Below, piece by piece: positions 7,860-16,082 of a DNA stretch of 22,964 nt. A program made the translations under genes and the position numbers. This DNA comes from Alistipes sp. CAG:831 (GTDB lineage: Bacteria > Bacteroidota > Bacteroidia > Bacteroidales > UBA932), in contig HF990345.1 in the NCBI GenBank assembly GCA_000432775.1, forward strand, positions 1 to 22,964, written 5' to 3'. Position 1 is the first letter of the stretch; the number at the start of each line of letters is the position of its first letter. The notes under the pieces were generated by a model. That model did not search any database, was not told where the DNA came from, and was given only the letters and a program-made list of their open reading frames with translations.

Positions 7860-9149
7860 ATGGCATACTTTTTTACTTCAGAATCAGTTTCAGAAGGACA
7901 TCCCGACAAGGTGGCCGACCAGATATCGGACGCCATCCTCGACGATTTCCTGCGCCAGGATCCCGAGGCCAAAGTGGCCTGCGAGACATTTGTAAGCACC
8001 GGACTTGCCGTCATCTGCGGAGAGGTCCGCTCAGAAAACGCCTACGTGGACATCCAGCACGTAGCCCGCGGCGTGATAGAGAAGATCGGCTACACCAAGG
8101 CCGACTATATGTTTGACTCCAAGTCATGCGGCATCCTCTCAGCCCTGCATGAGCAGTCTCCCGACATCAACAGAGGTGTGGTACGCGTCGAGGAGAAAGA
8201 GCAGGGAGCAGGTGACCAGGGCATGATGTTCGGCTACGCCTGCAACGATACAGAGGAATACATGCCTCTGCCCCTCACCCTGGCCCATATCGCCCTGATA
8301 GAACTGGCGAAGATCCGCCGTGAGAGCCCATCCCCCATGCCCTATCTCCGTCCCGACGCCAAGTCCCAGTTCACTATCGAATACAGCGACGACCACAGGC
8401 CGCTGAGAGTGCACACTATCGTCATCTCCACTCAGCACGATGACTTCGCTGCCGGCGACGGAATGGTTCCCTGCACACCGGAAAACGATGCCGCCATCCA
8501 GAGACGCATCCGTGAGGACATAGAGAAAACACTCATTCCCAGAATCATCGCCCGCCTGCCGGAACGCACCCGCCAGCTTTTCGACGGCAATTTCATCCTC
8601 CATGTCAATCCCACCGGCAAGTTCGTCATCGGAGGTCCCCACGGCGATACAGGCCTGACCGGCCGCAAGATCATCGTGGACACCTACGGCGGTAAGGGAG
8701 CTCACGGCGGCGGAGCCTTCTCCGGCAAGGACCCCAGCAAGGTGGACCGGTCCGCAGCTTACGCAGCCCGCTACATCGCAAAGAACCTGGTGGCCGCCGG
8801 TGTGGCCGACGAGATTCTGATCCAGATCGCCTACGCGATAGGCATAGCCGAGCCGGTCAGCATCTTCGTCAACACCTACGGCAAGTCAAAAGTCGCTCTT
8901 ACCGATGGACAGATTGCCGAGAAGATCCGCTCGATTTTCGACCTGCGCCCCGCAGCCATCATCAAGCGCTTCGGCCTCAAGAACCCGATCTACCTGCCCA
9001 CCGCAGCCTACGGTCACTTCGGCCGCGACCCCTTCAGGCGCAAGGTACAGCTCATCCGCGACGGAAAGACCGTCGAGCAGGAAGTCCAGTTCTTCGGCTG
9101 GGAGCTCCTCGACTCAGTAGACCTGGTGCGCAAGGAATTCGGGCTTTAG
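7860..9149 (+). CDS. metK: S-adenosylmethionine synthetase
   Basis: A 429-residue cytoplasmic enzyme making S-adenosylmethionine from methionine and ATP. Visible signatures are FTSESVSEGHPDK at the N-terminus (catalytic His14, metal ligand Asp16), GAGDQGMMFGYA (116-127), HVNPTGKFVIGGPHGD, and the glycine-rich loop HGGGAFSGKDPSKVDRS, followed by the C-terminal domain ending near EFGL. It is longer than the roughly 385-residue E. coli enzyme, as usual for Bacteroidota. The ATG at 7860 has no Shine-Dalgarno sequence and lies 20 bases after the leader terminator. Expression is probably repressed by SAM through the upstream riboswitch. It appears monocistronic, with a strong terminator from 9217. 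Confidence 0.98.
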   Translation: MAYFFTSESVSEGHPDKVADQISDAILDDFLRQDPEAKVACETFVSTGLAVICGEVRSENAYVDIQHVARGVIEKIGYTKADYMFDSKSCGILSALHEQSPDINRGVVRVEEKEQGAGDQGMMFGYACNDTEEYMPLPLTLAHIALIELAKIRRESPSPMPYLRPDAKSQFTIEYSDDHRPLRVHTIVISTQHDDFAAGDGMVPCTPENDAAIQRRIREDIEKTLIPRIIARLPERTRQLFDGNFILHVNPTGKFVIGGPHGDTGLTGRKIIVDTYGGKGAHGGGAFSGKDPSKVDRSAAYAARYIAKNLVAAGVADEILIQIAYAIGIAEPVSIFVNTYGKSKVALTDGQIAEKIRSIFDLRPAAIIKRFGLKNPIYLPTAAYGHFGRDPFRRKVQLIRDGKTVEQEVQFFGWELLDSVDLVRKEFGL

Positions 9150-9216
9150 TTCCCGTGCCGGAAACGGTCGCACATCCTCGTCACGCAAACGCCTGACAAT
9201 CAGTAAACTACCAAAT

Positions 9217-9276
9217 AACGATGTGCTTTCGTCCTTTTTCAAATTCGATGAAAGCACATCGCTATTTTTTATTTTC
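9217..9276 (+). terminator. Intrinsic terminator after metK
   Basis: CGATGTGCTTTC (9219-9230) and GAAAGCACATCG (9250-9261) form a perfect 12-bp stem that extends inward by G-T, T-A and C-G to 15 bp, with a 13-base loop (9234-9246), followed by CTATTTTTTATTTT. It terminates metK. The minus-strand side has only a weak T tract, so it may act poorly for convergent comF. Confidence 0.92.
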
Positions 9277-9325
9277 CTAATTTTCAACGGATTACAGCAA
9301 TAGTCCGTGCGGGCAGTTCAAGAAA

Positions 9326-10084
9326 TTATCCAGGACGGGAAACAAAGGCTATACTGGCATACGACACCTTGATGCCCGGGACATCCCGCAGGACATTCCA
9401 GCAGGCCTCCGCAGTGGCTCCGGTAGTGAGGACATCATCCACGAGAAGGACGTGACGGCCTGAGAGCATTTCACGGGCAGCCACAGGATTTCTGAAGGCA
9501 AATGCCCCCGAGACATTGTCCCACTTGCTTCCGACTGACATACGGGTCTGGGAGGAACTGTAGCGGACCCGGCGCAGGATGCCGGCAAGCACCGGTATCC
9601 GGCCGGTCTGCTGCCGTTCTGCCCGTGAGTCCATTCCGGATATTCCTGCCGATATTCCCCGTGCTATGACCTCGGCCTGGTTGTAGCCGCGCTTCCACTT
9701 TCTGCGCCAGTGCAAAGGGACGGGGACTATCATATCAGGCCGCGGATAAGCGGAGTCACGCATCTTTTCCCCGAGCATACGGCCAAGCCAGCTGCCCAGG
9801 GCGACATCGCCTCCGTATTTGACTTTGTGCAGAAGCTCCTTATAGTCATTGTCACGGGAATAATAGAAGAGGGAAACCACCCCTTCGAGATAGGTTCTGG
9901 CCCAAAGAATCTGTTCGGCAGGGTTTCCTCGCCAGCTCCAGAAGTAAGTCAGGGGCATATCCTTCAGGCATTCCGTGCAGACATGCCGCTCCTCCGTGTC
10001 CAGAAAATCCCCGCACACCCCGCACCTCCGCGGCCACACCATATCCGCCAGTTCCTGCCAGCCTCTGCTCCAGTCCATGCCCAT
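9326..10084 (-). CDS. comF: ComF family phosphoribosyltransferase-like protein
   Basis: A 252-residue cytoplasmic protein of the ComF/ComFC/GntX family, needed for single-strand DNA uptake in transformable bacteria and retained in many others. An N-terminal four-cysteine zinc-ribbon (C21-x2-C24, C36-x2-C39) is followed by a type I phosphoribosyltransferase domain with YKELLHKVKYGGD, VPVPLHWRRKWKRGYNQAEVIARG and the PRPP-binding loop HVLLVDDVLTTGAT. The frame is open to 10135, but the promoter at 10105-10135 lies inside that extension, so translation starts at 10084 or two codons later at 10078. An AGGTG sits 3 and 9 bases upstream of these respectively. The C-terminus (AFVSRPG) is typical of the family. 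It appears to be a single-gene transcript. Confidence 0.88.
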   Translation of the reverse strand: MGMDWSRGWQELADMVWPRRCGVCGDFLDTEERHVCTECLKDMPLTYFWSWRGNPAEQILWARTYLEGVVSLFYYSRDNDYKELLHKVKYGGDVALGSWLGRMLGEKMRDSAYPRPDMIVPVPLHWRRKWKRGYNQAEVIARGISAGISGMDSRAERQQTGRIPVLAGILRRVRYSSSQTRMSVGSKWDNVSGAFAFRNPVAAREMLSGRHVLLVDDVLTTGATAEACWNVLRDVPGIKVSYASIAFVSRPG

Positions 10085-10104
10085 GTCACCTGCTTTAATC
10101 CCGA

Positions 10105-10135
10105 CAAAGATAACATATTGGCGTGTACGACACAA
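10105..10135 (-). promoter_or_regulatory. Bacteroidota-type promoter for comF
   Basis: On the minus strand TTG (10133-10135), 20 bases, then TATCTTTG (10105-10112), an exact TAnnTTTG. It predicts a start near 10098 and a leader of about 15-20 bases, and moves the comF start downstream of the longest open frame. Confidence 0.65.
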
Positions 10136-10164
10136 CTATATTTTGTCGGGCGGATGTCGTTTTT

Positions 10165-10207
10165 GCAACAGCCTGATTTTCTGAGCTTAAGCAAAATCGG
10201 ACGTTGC
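10165..10207. repeat. Long AT-rich inverted repeat upstream of comF
   Basis: Outer arms GCAAC (10165-10169) / GTTGC (10203-10207) and inner arms CTGATTTT (10173-10180) / AAAATCGG (10193-10200, one G-T pair) are joined by a small internal loop. The 12-base apex contains the palindrome GCTTAAGC. It lies about 30 bases upstream of the comF -33 box, so it could be a regulator-binding site or part of a repeat element. Confidence 0.45.
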
Positions 10208-10292
10208 TGTAAGGCTTTTGAAAACGCTTACGGGAAAGTGTCAAAACGCCAACCTCTTGAAAGTCCGTTGGTTAACAAAAATGTTTTCTGCC

Positions 10293-10384
10293 CGAGAAAA
10301 TCTCGTCGACTAAGTCAAGTACTCTCCCCGAAAAGTGCCGGGGAAAATGGCGCATGCCGCCTCTCTCCCACGTGGAGGGAGAGG
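10293..10384. repeat. Cluster of four tandem short hairpins
   Basis: Four inverted repeats follow one another. CGAGA-AAA-TCTCG is at 10293-10305, TCCCCG/CGGGGA at 10325-10344, and GGCG-CATGC-CGCC at 10349-10361. The last is CCTCTCTCC against GGAGGGAGAGG at 10360-10384, with one mismatch and one G-T pair. None is followed by a T run, so a simple rho-independent terminator is unlikely. The arrangement resembles REP-like intergenic palindrome clusters. Confidence 0.45.
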
Positions 10385-10461
10385 TAAGACCGGCTAGTGA
10401 GCAGCGGGACAATCAGGAAACCGACTGAGCGGACGAACTGACAAGCAATCGGATGGCTATT

Positions 10462-13035
10462 CTAGGAGAGCTTGACGACCGTTATGCCGGAGCCGCCGCG
10501 CTCCACGTGCTCGTCTGCGAAGGAGAGCACTCCGGGCGTGATGCGTAGAAGCTTGCGGATTTCCTCCTTGAGGACGCCTGCTCCCTTGCCGTGCAGGATG
10601 CTGACCTCAGACATGCCGACCATGAGGGCGTCATCGATGTAGCGGGTGACAGTGGGGATGGCCTCATCCAGATGCATGCCGCGGATGTCGATGGAGGGCT
10701 TGAAGTTGAGCTTGCGGTCGGAGATGGACGAGGACAGCCTGACAGACGAGGCGACGGGACGGGATGACTTGACAGAAGAACGGTACTGGTTGGCGGACAG
10801 GGGGGTAAGTTTCGAGATATCCACGCGGGAGAGTATATCGCCGACAGCCACTGTGGCCTTCTTGCCGGAGACCTGCACCACCTCTCCGCACATCCCGCTG
10901 TCTTCCATGCGTACGAAGACCCCGGGCGCAATCCGGTCCGGTGCAGTGCTGTCAGAGAACCCGGCCGCAGTCCCGGATCCGAAGACCGCCCCGTTATCCG
11001 GAGTGCCACCGGCATTCTGTACGTCGGCAACAGACGTATCTGCTCCGGCAGCCCGGCGGGCCCGTCTCTCCTCCTGCCTCTTCTTCCGCTCGATGATCTG
11101 GGCCATCTTCCGCTCTATCCGGGCTTCCATCTCGCTGCGGGCCGACGAGTCGTCTGACAAGGAAGCTGCAAAATCCCTGAGCTCCGAACGCACAAGCCTG
11201 GTCTGCTCCTTCTCGGCCTGGGACTCGCGTATCTCACGTATAGTCTTTTCGATCTGCTTGTTGGCCTGAGCGACTATCTCGGCAGCCTGGGCCCGTGCCT
11301 CATCCAGGACGCTCTTGCGCAAAGCCTTTATCTCCGAAAGTTCCTTCTCGTATTTCTCAGTCATGGAATCCAGGGTACGGTCTGCGGCCTTTACCTTGAC
11401 CAGACGTTCCTCCAGTTCCCGCTTGTTGCGGGCAATCCTGCGCAGATTGCGCTCCACAGCGACATAGTCCTTGCCGGCTCTCTCCTCAGCCCCGTGGACG
11501 ATACTCTCGGGCAGTCCCATCTTGCGGGCCAGCTCAAAAGCGAAGGAATTGCCCGGCAAGCCTATCTCCAGGCGGAACATGGGCCGGATATTCTGCACGT
11601 CGAAAAGCATTGCCCCGTTCACTACCCTGCTGCTGTTGCTGGCGTAGAACTTGAGATTGGTATAGTGGGTGGTTATCACCCCGTAACAGCCTTTCTTCTC
11701 GAACTCGCTCAGAATCTCCTCGGCGATAGCCCCTCCCGCCGCCGGTTCCGTACCTGAGCCGAACTCGTCGATAAGGACCAGCGAACGGTCGTCGGCCAGA
11801 GTCACCGCCTCCTTCATGTTCAGCAGGTGAGAGCTGTAGGTACTCAGGTCATTCTCCAGCGATTGGTCATCCCCTATGTCCACGAACATATCGTGAAAGA
11901 CCGTCAGTTCGGAACTCTCCGATGCCGGCACCAGCATTCCCCACTGGAACATGTACTGCAGCAGACCCACCGTCTTCAGGCAGACCGACTTGCCGCCGGC
12001 ATTGGGCCCGGATATCAGCAGAATCCGCCTCTGCGGGGTCAGCACCACGTCGAGCGGCACTATCTTCTTGCCCTCCTTGGCCAGGGCCTCCTCCAGCAGC
12101 GGATGCCGCCCCTGCCGCAGCAACACCTCGCCCCTGTCCGAAAGCACCGGCTTTCCGCCCCGGAAATGCGAGGACACCACTGCCTTGGCCAGTATGAAGT
12201 CCAGTTCCCCCATGAACTTCTGCGACTCTATCACATCGTCGATATAGGGCCGCAGGAAATCGGTGAACTCCGTCAGTATCCTCAGTATCTCCCTCTGCTC
12301 CTCGAAGTGCAGCTCGCGGAGCTGGTTATTGAGTTCCACGACCTCCATCGGCTCGATAAACGAGGTCTTGCCCGAGGCCGACTCGTCGAACACTATTCCG
12401 GGAACCTTTTTTTTATTGCCCGAGGAGACCGGGATAAGCATCTTGCCCTCGCGCACCGACACCGATGCGTCCGAATCCGCCACTCCGTCCTCCTGGGCCT
12501 TGCGCAGAATGGCCTGGATACGTCTGGACACCGCTCCTTCCTTGTCGCGGATAGCCCTGCGGATGGAGTACAGCTCCTGCGAGGCATTGTCCCTGACTTC
12601 CCCGTATTTGTCCAGTATCTCATCAATCCGCCGCAGTATCTCGGGAAATGACAGCACGGCCGAGGCCATGTCCCGCAGCAGGGGATACTGCCCTTCCTTG
12701 CAACCGTCGAAGAAGTTGAGAATCCGGCGGAGGGTATCAAGGGCTCCGCGCAGCAGCACCAGTGAAGGCAGGTCAATATGGGAGAAAGAGCTGCGGAGCG
12801 GTATCAGGAAAGGGATGCAGTCAGGATAGCCGGAGGTCGGGAAGGACGCCTCGAACATCAGGATGACGCGCATCTCGTCGGTCAGGCCGAGACGGCGCTC
12901 TATCTCTGAGGGCTCGTCCGATACCTGCTCGTTGCAGGCCCTGTCCCTGCCATATCCGGTAGAGCAGCGGGCGGCTATGGACTCGCGTATCTTGTCGAAG
13001 GCGAGCTTGCTTTCGATTTTGGGTGTATTGGTCAT
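10462..13035 (-). CDS. mutS2: MutS2 family ATPase with Smr domain
   Basis: An 857-residue protein related to MutS but without the mismatch-recognition domain. MutS2 proteins have been reported to act on branched DNA/recombination intermediates and, in Bacillus, on collided ribosomes. Visible parts are an N-terminal core/lever region, Walker A GPNAGGKS (343-350), Walker B LVLIDE (419-424) with FGSGTEP, the TTHYTNLKFYAS switch, and a long charged coiled coil (about 510-660). A linker follows, then a C-terminal Smr nuclease domain (about 775-857) with DIRGMHLDEA and HGKGAG. Length is slightly above the usual 770-840, mainly from the Ala/Gly/Asp-rich linker around 675-715. It starts 14 bases after cdaA, without a Shine-Dalgarno, as third gene of a dipeptidase-cdaA-mutS2 operon. 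Confidence 0.95.
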   Translation of the reverse strand: MTNTPKIESKLAFDKIRESIAARCSTGYGRDRACNEQVSDEPSEIERRLGLTDEMRVILMFEASFPTSGYPDCIPFLIPLRSSFSHIDLPSLVLLRGALDTLRRILNFFDGCKEGQYPLLRDMASAVLSFPEILRRIDEILDKYGEVRDNASQELYSIRRAIRDKEGAVSRRIQAILRKAQEDGVADSDASVSVREGKMLIPVSSGNKKKVPGIVFDESASGKTSFIEPMEVVELNNQLRELHFEEQREILRILTEFTDFLRPYIDDVIESQKFMGELDFILAKAVVSSHFRGGKPVLSDRGEVLLRQGRHPLLEEALAKEGKKIVPLDVVLTPQRRILLISGPNAGGKSVCLKTVGLLQYMFQWGMLVPASESSELTVFHDMFVDIGDDQSLENDLSTYSSHLLNMKEAVTLADDRSLVLIDEFGSGTEPAAGGAIAEEILSEFEKKGCYGVITTHYTNLKFYASNSSRVVNGAMLFDVQNIRPMFRLEIGLPGNSFAFELARKMGLPESIVHGAEERAGKDYVAVERNLRRIARNKRELEERLVKVKAADRTLDSMTEKYEKELSEIKALRKSVLDEARAQAAEIVAQANKQIEKTIREIRESQAEKEQTRLVRSELRDFAASLSDDSSARSEMEARIERKMAQIIERKKRQEERRARRAAGADTSVADVQNAGGTPDNGAVFGSGTAAGFSDSTAPDRIAPGVFVRMEDSGMCGEVVQVSGKKATVAVGDILSRVDISKLTPLSANQYRSSVKSSRPVASSVRLSSSISDRKLNFKPSIDIRGMHLDEAIPTVTRYIDDALMVGMSEVSILHGKGAGVLKEEIRKLLRITPGVLSFADEHVERGGSGITVVKLS

Positions 13036-13049
13036 GGAGAAATGAGGGA

Positions 13050-13838
13050 TTAATTGTCCTTGCGGTAGGAATTCTCGATGGAGAGTTTCAGCTCGCTGAT
13101 GCTGGTCACGGTCTTCATCTCACCTCCGCTGACGAAGGAGATATTGCCGGTCTCCTCGGAAACGACAATGGCGTCAGCATCGGTATCCTGCGTGATACTT
13201 ACTGCGGCACGGTGGCGCATGCCGTACTGCGGAGGGATGTTGGGGTTGTCCACGATAGGAAGGGTGCATCGGGCAGCCACTATCCTGTCCATGTCGATGA
13301 CCATGGCCCCGTCGTGGAGCGGGGTATTCTTGTAGAAAATATTCTCTATCAGACGTCTGTTGACAGCGGCATCAATACTGTCGCCGGTCTCTGTTACAAA
13401 CTCCAGGGAGGAGTTGTGCTGCAGGACAATTAGGGCGCCCGTCCGGGTCTCGCCCATCCTCCGGCAGGCCTGGGCGATCTCGTCCAGGGAAGTGGCCTGA
13501 AGCTCCTTGTCCCGACGTCCCAGAAGGATACGGGTCAGATAGTTGTTGCGGGAGGAAAGATACCGGCTGCCTATATGCAGGAGGAAGCGGCGTATCTCCG
13601 GCTGGAAAATGACTATCAGCGCGATGACACCGACTCCCAGAATCTGTCCCAGGATGGAGGACAGCAATTTCATATTCAACGCCTTCACCACTATCCACGT
13701 GAGGTATATCAGCAGGATACCGATGAAGATGTTGAATACGGAAGTGCCGCGCATTATCCGCACCATCTGGTAGATCAGAAGACCTACCAGAATGATGTCG
13801 ATAATGTCGATTACGGATATGTTGATGAAGTCAAACAT
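13050..13838 (-). CDS. cdaA: Diadenylate cyclase CdaA (c-di-AMP synthase)
   Basis: A 262-residue membrane enzyme condensing two ATP into cyclic di-AMP, a second messenger for osmotic/potassium and cell-envelope control. Three N-terminal transmembrane helices (about 8-25, 36-54, 61-78) precede the DAC domain. The catalytic motifs are intact: LHDGAMVI with D176-G177-A178, GMRHRAA with R208-H209-R210, and SEET (227-230). The start codon overlaps the stop of the upstream dipeptidase as TAATG, indicating translational coupling, and mutS2 follows 14 bases after its stop. The Firmicutes partners cdaR and glmM are absent, as is usual for Bacteroidota. Confidence 0.96.
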   Translation of the reverse strand: MFDFINISVIDIIDIILVGLLIYQMVRIMRGTSVFNIFIGILLIYLTWIVVKALNMKLLSSILGQILGVGVIALIVIFQPEIRRFLLHIGSRYLSSRNNYLTRILLGRRDKELQATSLDEIAQACRRMGETRTGALIVLQHNSSLEFVTETGDSIDAAVNRRLIENIFYKNTPLHDGAMVIDMDRIVAARCTLPIVDNPNIPPQYGMRHRAAVSITQDTDADAIVVSEETGNISFVSGGEMKTVTSISELKLSIENSYRKDN

Positions 13839-15550
13839 TATTTAACCTCAAGCACGTCGCCGGCGTCCTTGGCCACGGTTTCTTTCCACTTGTCACTGTA
13901 GCCGGGCTGAGCGGGAGATGCGGGAATGCGGGGCGAGTGGCCGTTGCTCTTGAATGTGCCGTACTCGGTCTGCTTCTTGACGTTGCCGTCCATATACTTG
14001 ACGAGCAGATAGATATCCAGGTCTCTCCAGGTCTCGAAGAGGCTCTGTGCCTTTTCGAGGCTGTAACCGGTCAGGAAATCACGGGTGGCGGCGATACTCT
14101 CTTCTGTAGGATTCTCGCCGAGAATTTTCAATGCCTCTGCGTCCACTGCTTTCTGCTCCTCGATGGCTCCGTTCTCGATGCCGTCAATGACTGCACGGAC
14201 CTCAGGCTCAATACGGTCATACAGCATGTATGCGAAGTTGGCTATGCGGTTGGTAACCCAGAAAAGGGATGTAGGGGAGTATTCCAGCAGACTGCCGTTG
14301 CCCACTCTCACGCAGAGAGGGGTTTCCTTTACGGTAGTATAGACAGGGGTAAGGCAGGAGGTAGCTGCATCATCCACTCCGAACCAGAGGACTCCTCCGA
14401 TCTCGTCGGGCAGCCAGCTGCGGCTCTGGCATACAATCCAGAACCCGGTCTGCTGGGTAGCGATAGCCCGTTCGTTGACATACTCCTTACCGTCGTATTC
14501 GAAGTTCATGGGTCTCCACCTGTAGGGGGTGTGGTGTCCGCCGGCTCCGGCATCCACCGTCATGTCCATGGGAGTGCCCTCATAGTGATCGCGCATCACG
14601 TCAGCCACTTCCTTCACGCCGATTTTCTCAGCGGGCTTGATGAAGAGGGGCATCTTGTTCTCCCCGTTGTAGCCCATGGCGAAGTCCAGATATTCCTCGG
14701 CCTTCTTGTCGCCGATCATGCCGCCGCCCAGGATGTTGAATGCGGACCATACCCTGGCCTCGCAGCCTCTCATGCCGCTGAAGTCTATCGGAGCGTATGC
14801 GTCGCAGAAACTGAACTCCTCGTCAGTACCCTCGAAGTAACCCATCTCGCGGGCGAAGTCCACTACGTCCTCGGCATAGAGCCAGTTCTCGGGATCGTCG
14901 AACACGATATGGTCGATACGGGCCTGGTTGGCATGGGCGCAGATGTATCCGTCAGGTACGCGGGCCGCTGCCCATACGATTCCCTTGTTGATATTGCGTC
15001 CTTTTTTGTCAAGCTTGCTGCCCTTGCCTATAAGTTCCATGATCCAAACCTCGTCCTTGTCGGCTATGGAGAAGGACTCGCCGCTGGAGGCATAGCCGTA
15101 CTCATTGGCCAGGTCCACTATGGTCTGGATGGCCTCACGGGCAGTCTTGGCCCTCTGCAGGGTGATGTAGATGAGCGAGCCGTAGTCCATAATGCCGTCA
15201 GGGTCACCCAGCTCGTGACGTCCGCCGAATGTAGTCTCGGTGATTATAAGCTGGTGCTCGTTCATATTACCGACTGTCTGGTAGGTCTGTCCTACGAACT
15301 GAGGTATCTGACCAAGATACTTTCCGCTGTCCCACTCGTTGATATTCATCCACGTTCCGGGCTTGAAGAAACCGGCGGGAGTGAAGTACAGCTCACCGTA
15401 GAGCTGATGTGAGTCAGCCGAGTAAGTGATCAGGATAGAGCCGTCCTTGGAGGCGCCCTTGGTTACCAGTACATTGGTGCATGCAAAACCTGTCTGGACG
15501 ATGAACATGGCCAGACCGACGCAAAGTGCTGATTTGAAGAATTTATTCAT
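13838..15550 (-). CDS. Secreted C69-family dipeptidase (Ntn-hydrolase)
   Basis: A 570-residue exported peptidase. The signal peptide (MNKFFKSALCVGLAMFIVQT) ends at GFA, so cleavage would expose Cys24 in CTNVLVTKGASKDGS, the N-terminal nucleophile of peptidase family C69 (PepD-like Ntn-hydrolases). Family blocks include ITETTFGGR, DYGSLIYITLQRAKTAREAI, EVWIMELIGKG, WAAARVPDGYICAHANQARI and QQTGFWIVCQSRSWLP. The likely role is periplasmic or extracellular cleavage of dipeptides during protein and peptide use. It is the first gene of the operon with cdaA and mutS2, under a promoter at 15592-15622. A 491-residue reading frame on the opposite strand is a codon-bias artefact. Confidence 0.93.
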   Translation of the reverse strand: MNKFFKSALCVGLAMFIVQTGFACTNVLVTKGASKDGSILITYSADSHQLYGELYFTPAGFFKPGTWMNINEWDSGKYLGQIPQFVGQTYQTVGNMNEHQLIITETTFGGRHELGDPDGIMDYGSLIYITLQRAKTAREAIQTIVDLANEYGYASSGESFSIADKDEVWIMELIGKGSKLDKKGRNINKGIVWAAARVPDGYICAHANQARIDHIVFDDPENWLYAEDVVDFAREMGYFEGTDEEFSFCDAYAPIDFSGMRGCEARVWSAFNILGGGMIGDKKAEEYLDFAMGYNGENKMPLFIKPAEKIGVKEVADVMRDHYEGTPMDMTVDAGAGGHHTPYRWRPMNFEYDGKEYVNERAIATQQTGFWIVCQSRSWLPDEIGGVLWFGVDDAATSCLTPVYTTVKETPLCVRVGNGSLLEYSPTSLFWVTNRIANFAYMLYDRIEPEVRAVIDGIENGAIEEQKAVDAEALKILGENPTEESIAATRDFLTGYSLEKAQSLFETWRDLDIYLLVKYMDGNVKKQTEYGTFKSNGHSPRIPASPAQPGYSDKWKETVAKDAGDVLEVK

Positions 15551-15591
15551 ATTACTTGTCAGATTTTATTTAAATTTGCACAAAATAAGAC

Positions 15592-15622
15592 CAAAAATAG
15601 TGAATTTATATTTTATATCCAA
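15592..15622 (-). promoter_or_regulatory. Bacteroidota-type promoter for the dipeptidase-cdaA-mutS2 operon
   Basis: On the minus strand TTG (15620-15622), 20 bases, then TATTTTTG (15592-15599), an exact TAnnTTTG. It predicts a start near 15585 and a 35-base leader. The -33 box is only 5 bases from the divergent ATG at 15627, so the two transcription units share a very short control region. Confidence 0.62.
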
Positions 15623-15626
15623 CAAG

Positions 15627-16082
15627 ATGAGCCGCAACATTTTTTTCAGCCTCACGCTCTTTGCCTTGCTGGCATTCTCTGCCACCGCACTGCAGGCCCA
15701 GGAGCAGGAAGAGAAAACCCCTGAGGAAATGGCCTTGGAGGAGGCCGACCGCCTCGAGAAGATGCTGACGCTTCTACCCCACCAGACATTCTTCATAGAT
15801 TCCATCCTACAGCATGACATGAGGGCCATGCACGACGAGATGCAGCAGCTGCAGATGTCCGGCACCAGGGAATACATCGCCTTCAAGCAGGTAAGGGACA
15901 AATGGGTAGCCCAGATAGACAGTGCATATAAGAAAGTGCTGACCTACGACCAGTGGATGCAGTACTGCCGATCCACCGGCAAACTCTCAAAAGAGGAACT
16001 GAAAGCCCTTAGAGCCAAGGAAAAAGCCGACAAAAAAGCTGCGAAAGCCGCAGCCAAGGCAAAAAAAGAGGAGGAGCTGTAA
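15627..16082 (+). CDS. Small exported Lys/Ala-rich protein of unknown function
   Basis: A 151-residue protein I cannot assign to a named family. A clear signal peptide (MSRNIFFSLTLFALLAFSAT, cleavage near ALQA-Q24) precedes an acidic stretch (EQEEKTPEEMALEEADRLE) and a mostly helical middle (about 40-120; LPHQTFFIDSILQHDMRAM, KQVRDKWVAQIDSAYKKVL, LTYDQWMQYC). The tail is highly charged, built from KADKKAAKAAAKAKK. The LTYDQW segment is loosely like the LTxxQ repeats of Spy/CpxP-type periplasmic proteins, which is only a hint. The frame is open to 15426, but the signal peptide sets the start at 15627. It is divergent from the dipeptidase operon; its stop codon lies inside a terminator hairpin. 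Confidence 0.78.
   Translation: MSRNIFFSLTLFALLAFSATALQAQEQEEKTPEEMALEEADRLEKMLTLLPHQTFFIDSILQHDMRAMHDEMQQLQMSGTREYIAFKQVRDKWVAQIDSAYKKVLTYDQWMQYCRSTGKLSKEELKALRAKEKADKKAAKAAAKAKKEEEL

Larger units (their letters stand above)
10136..10461. other. Hairpin-rich non-coding spacer
   Basis: I see no credible gene between the comF promoter and the mutS2 stop. Reading frames here are short and lack any family signal. The stretch is unusual in carrying several separate inverted repeats (listed individually) and short GCGTTTT-type repeats near 10220-10250 on the minus strand. No canonical terminator with a T run is visible for mutS2. It could be a dispersed intergenic repeat unit, an unannotated small RNA, or the remains of one; nothing in the sequence settles which. 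Confidence 0.5.

Noticed and set aside
10360..10384. Rho-independent terminator for mutS2
   Set aside because: The hairpin is stable but no T run follows on the minus strand, so it is listed as a repeat hairpin only.
9710..10387. 225-codon plus-strand frame spanning comF and the spacer
   Set aside because: It runs antisense to the conserved part of comF and then through the hairpin spacer; it has no export signal or family motif.
11827..12651. 274-codon plus-strand frame inside mutS2
   Set aside because: It overlaps the MutS2 ATPase region on the other strand and has no start signal or domain.
13937..15412. 491-codon plus-strand reading frame opposite the C69 dipeptidase
   Set aside because: The dipeptidase has a signal peptide, catalytic Cys and operon context; the antisense frame shows no recognisable domain.
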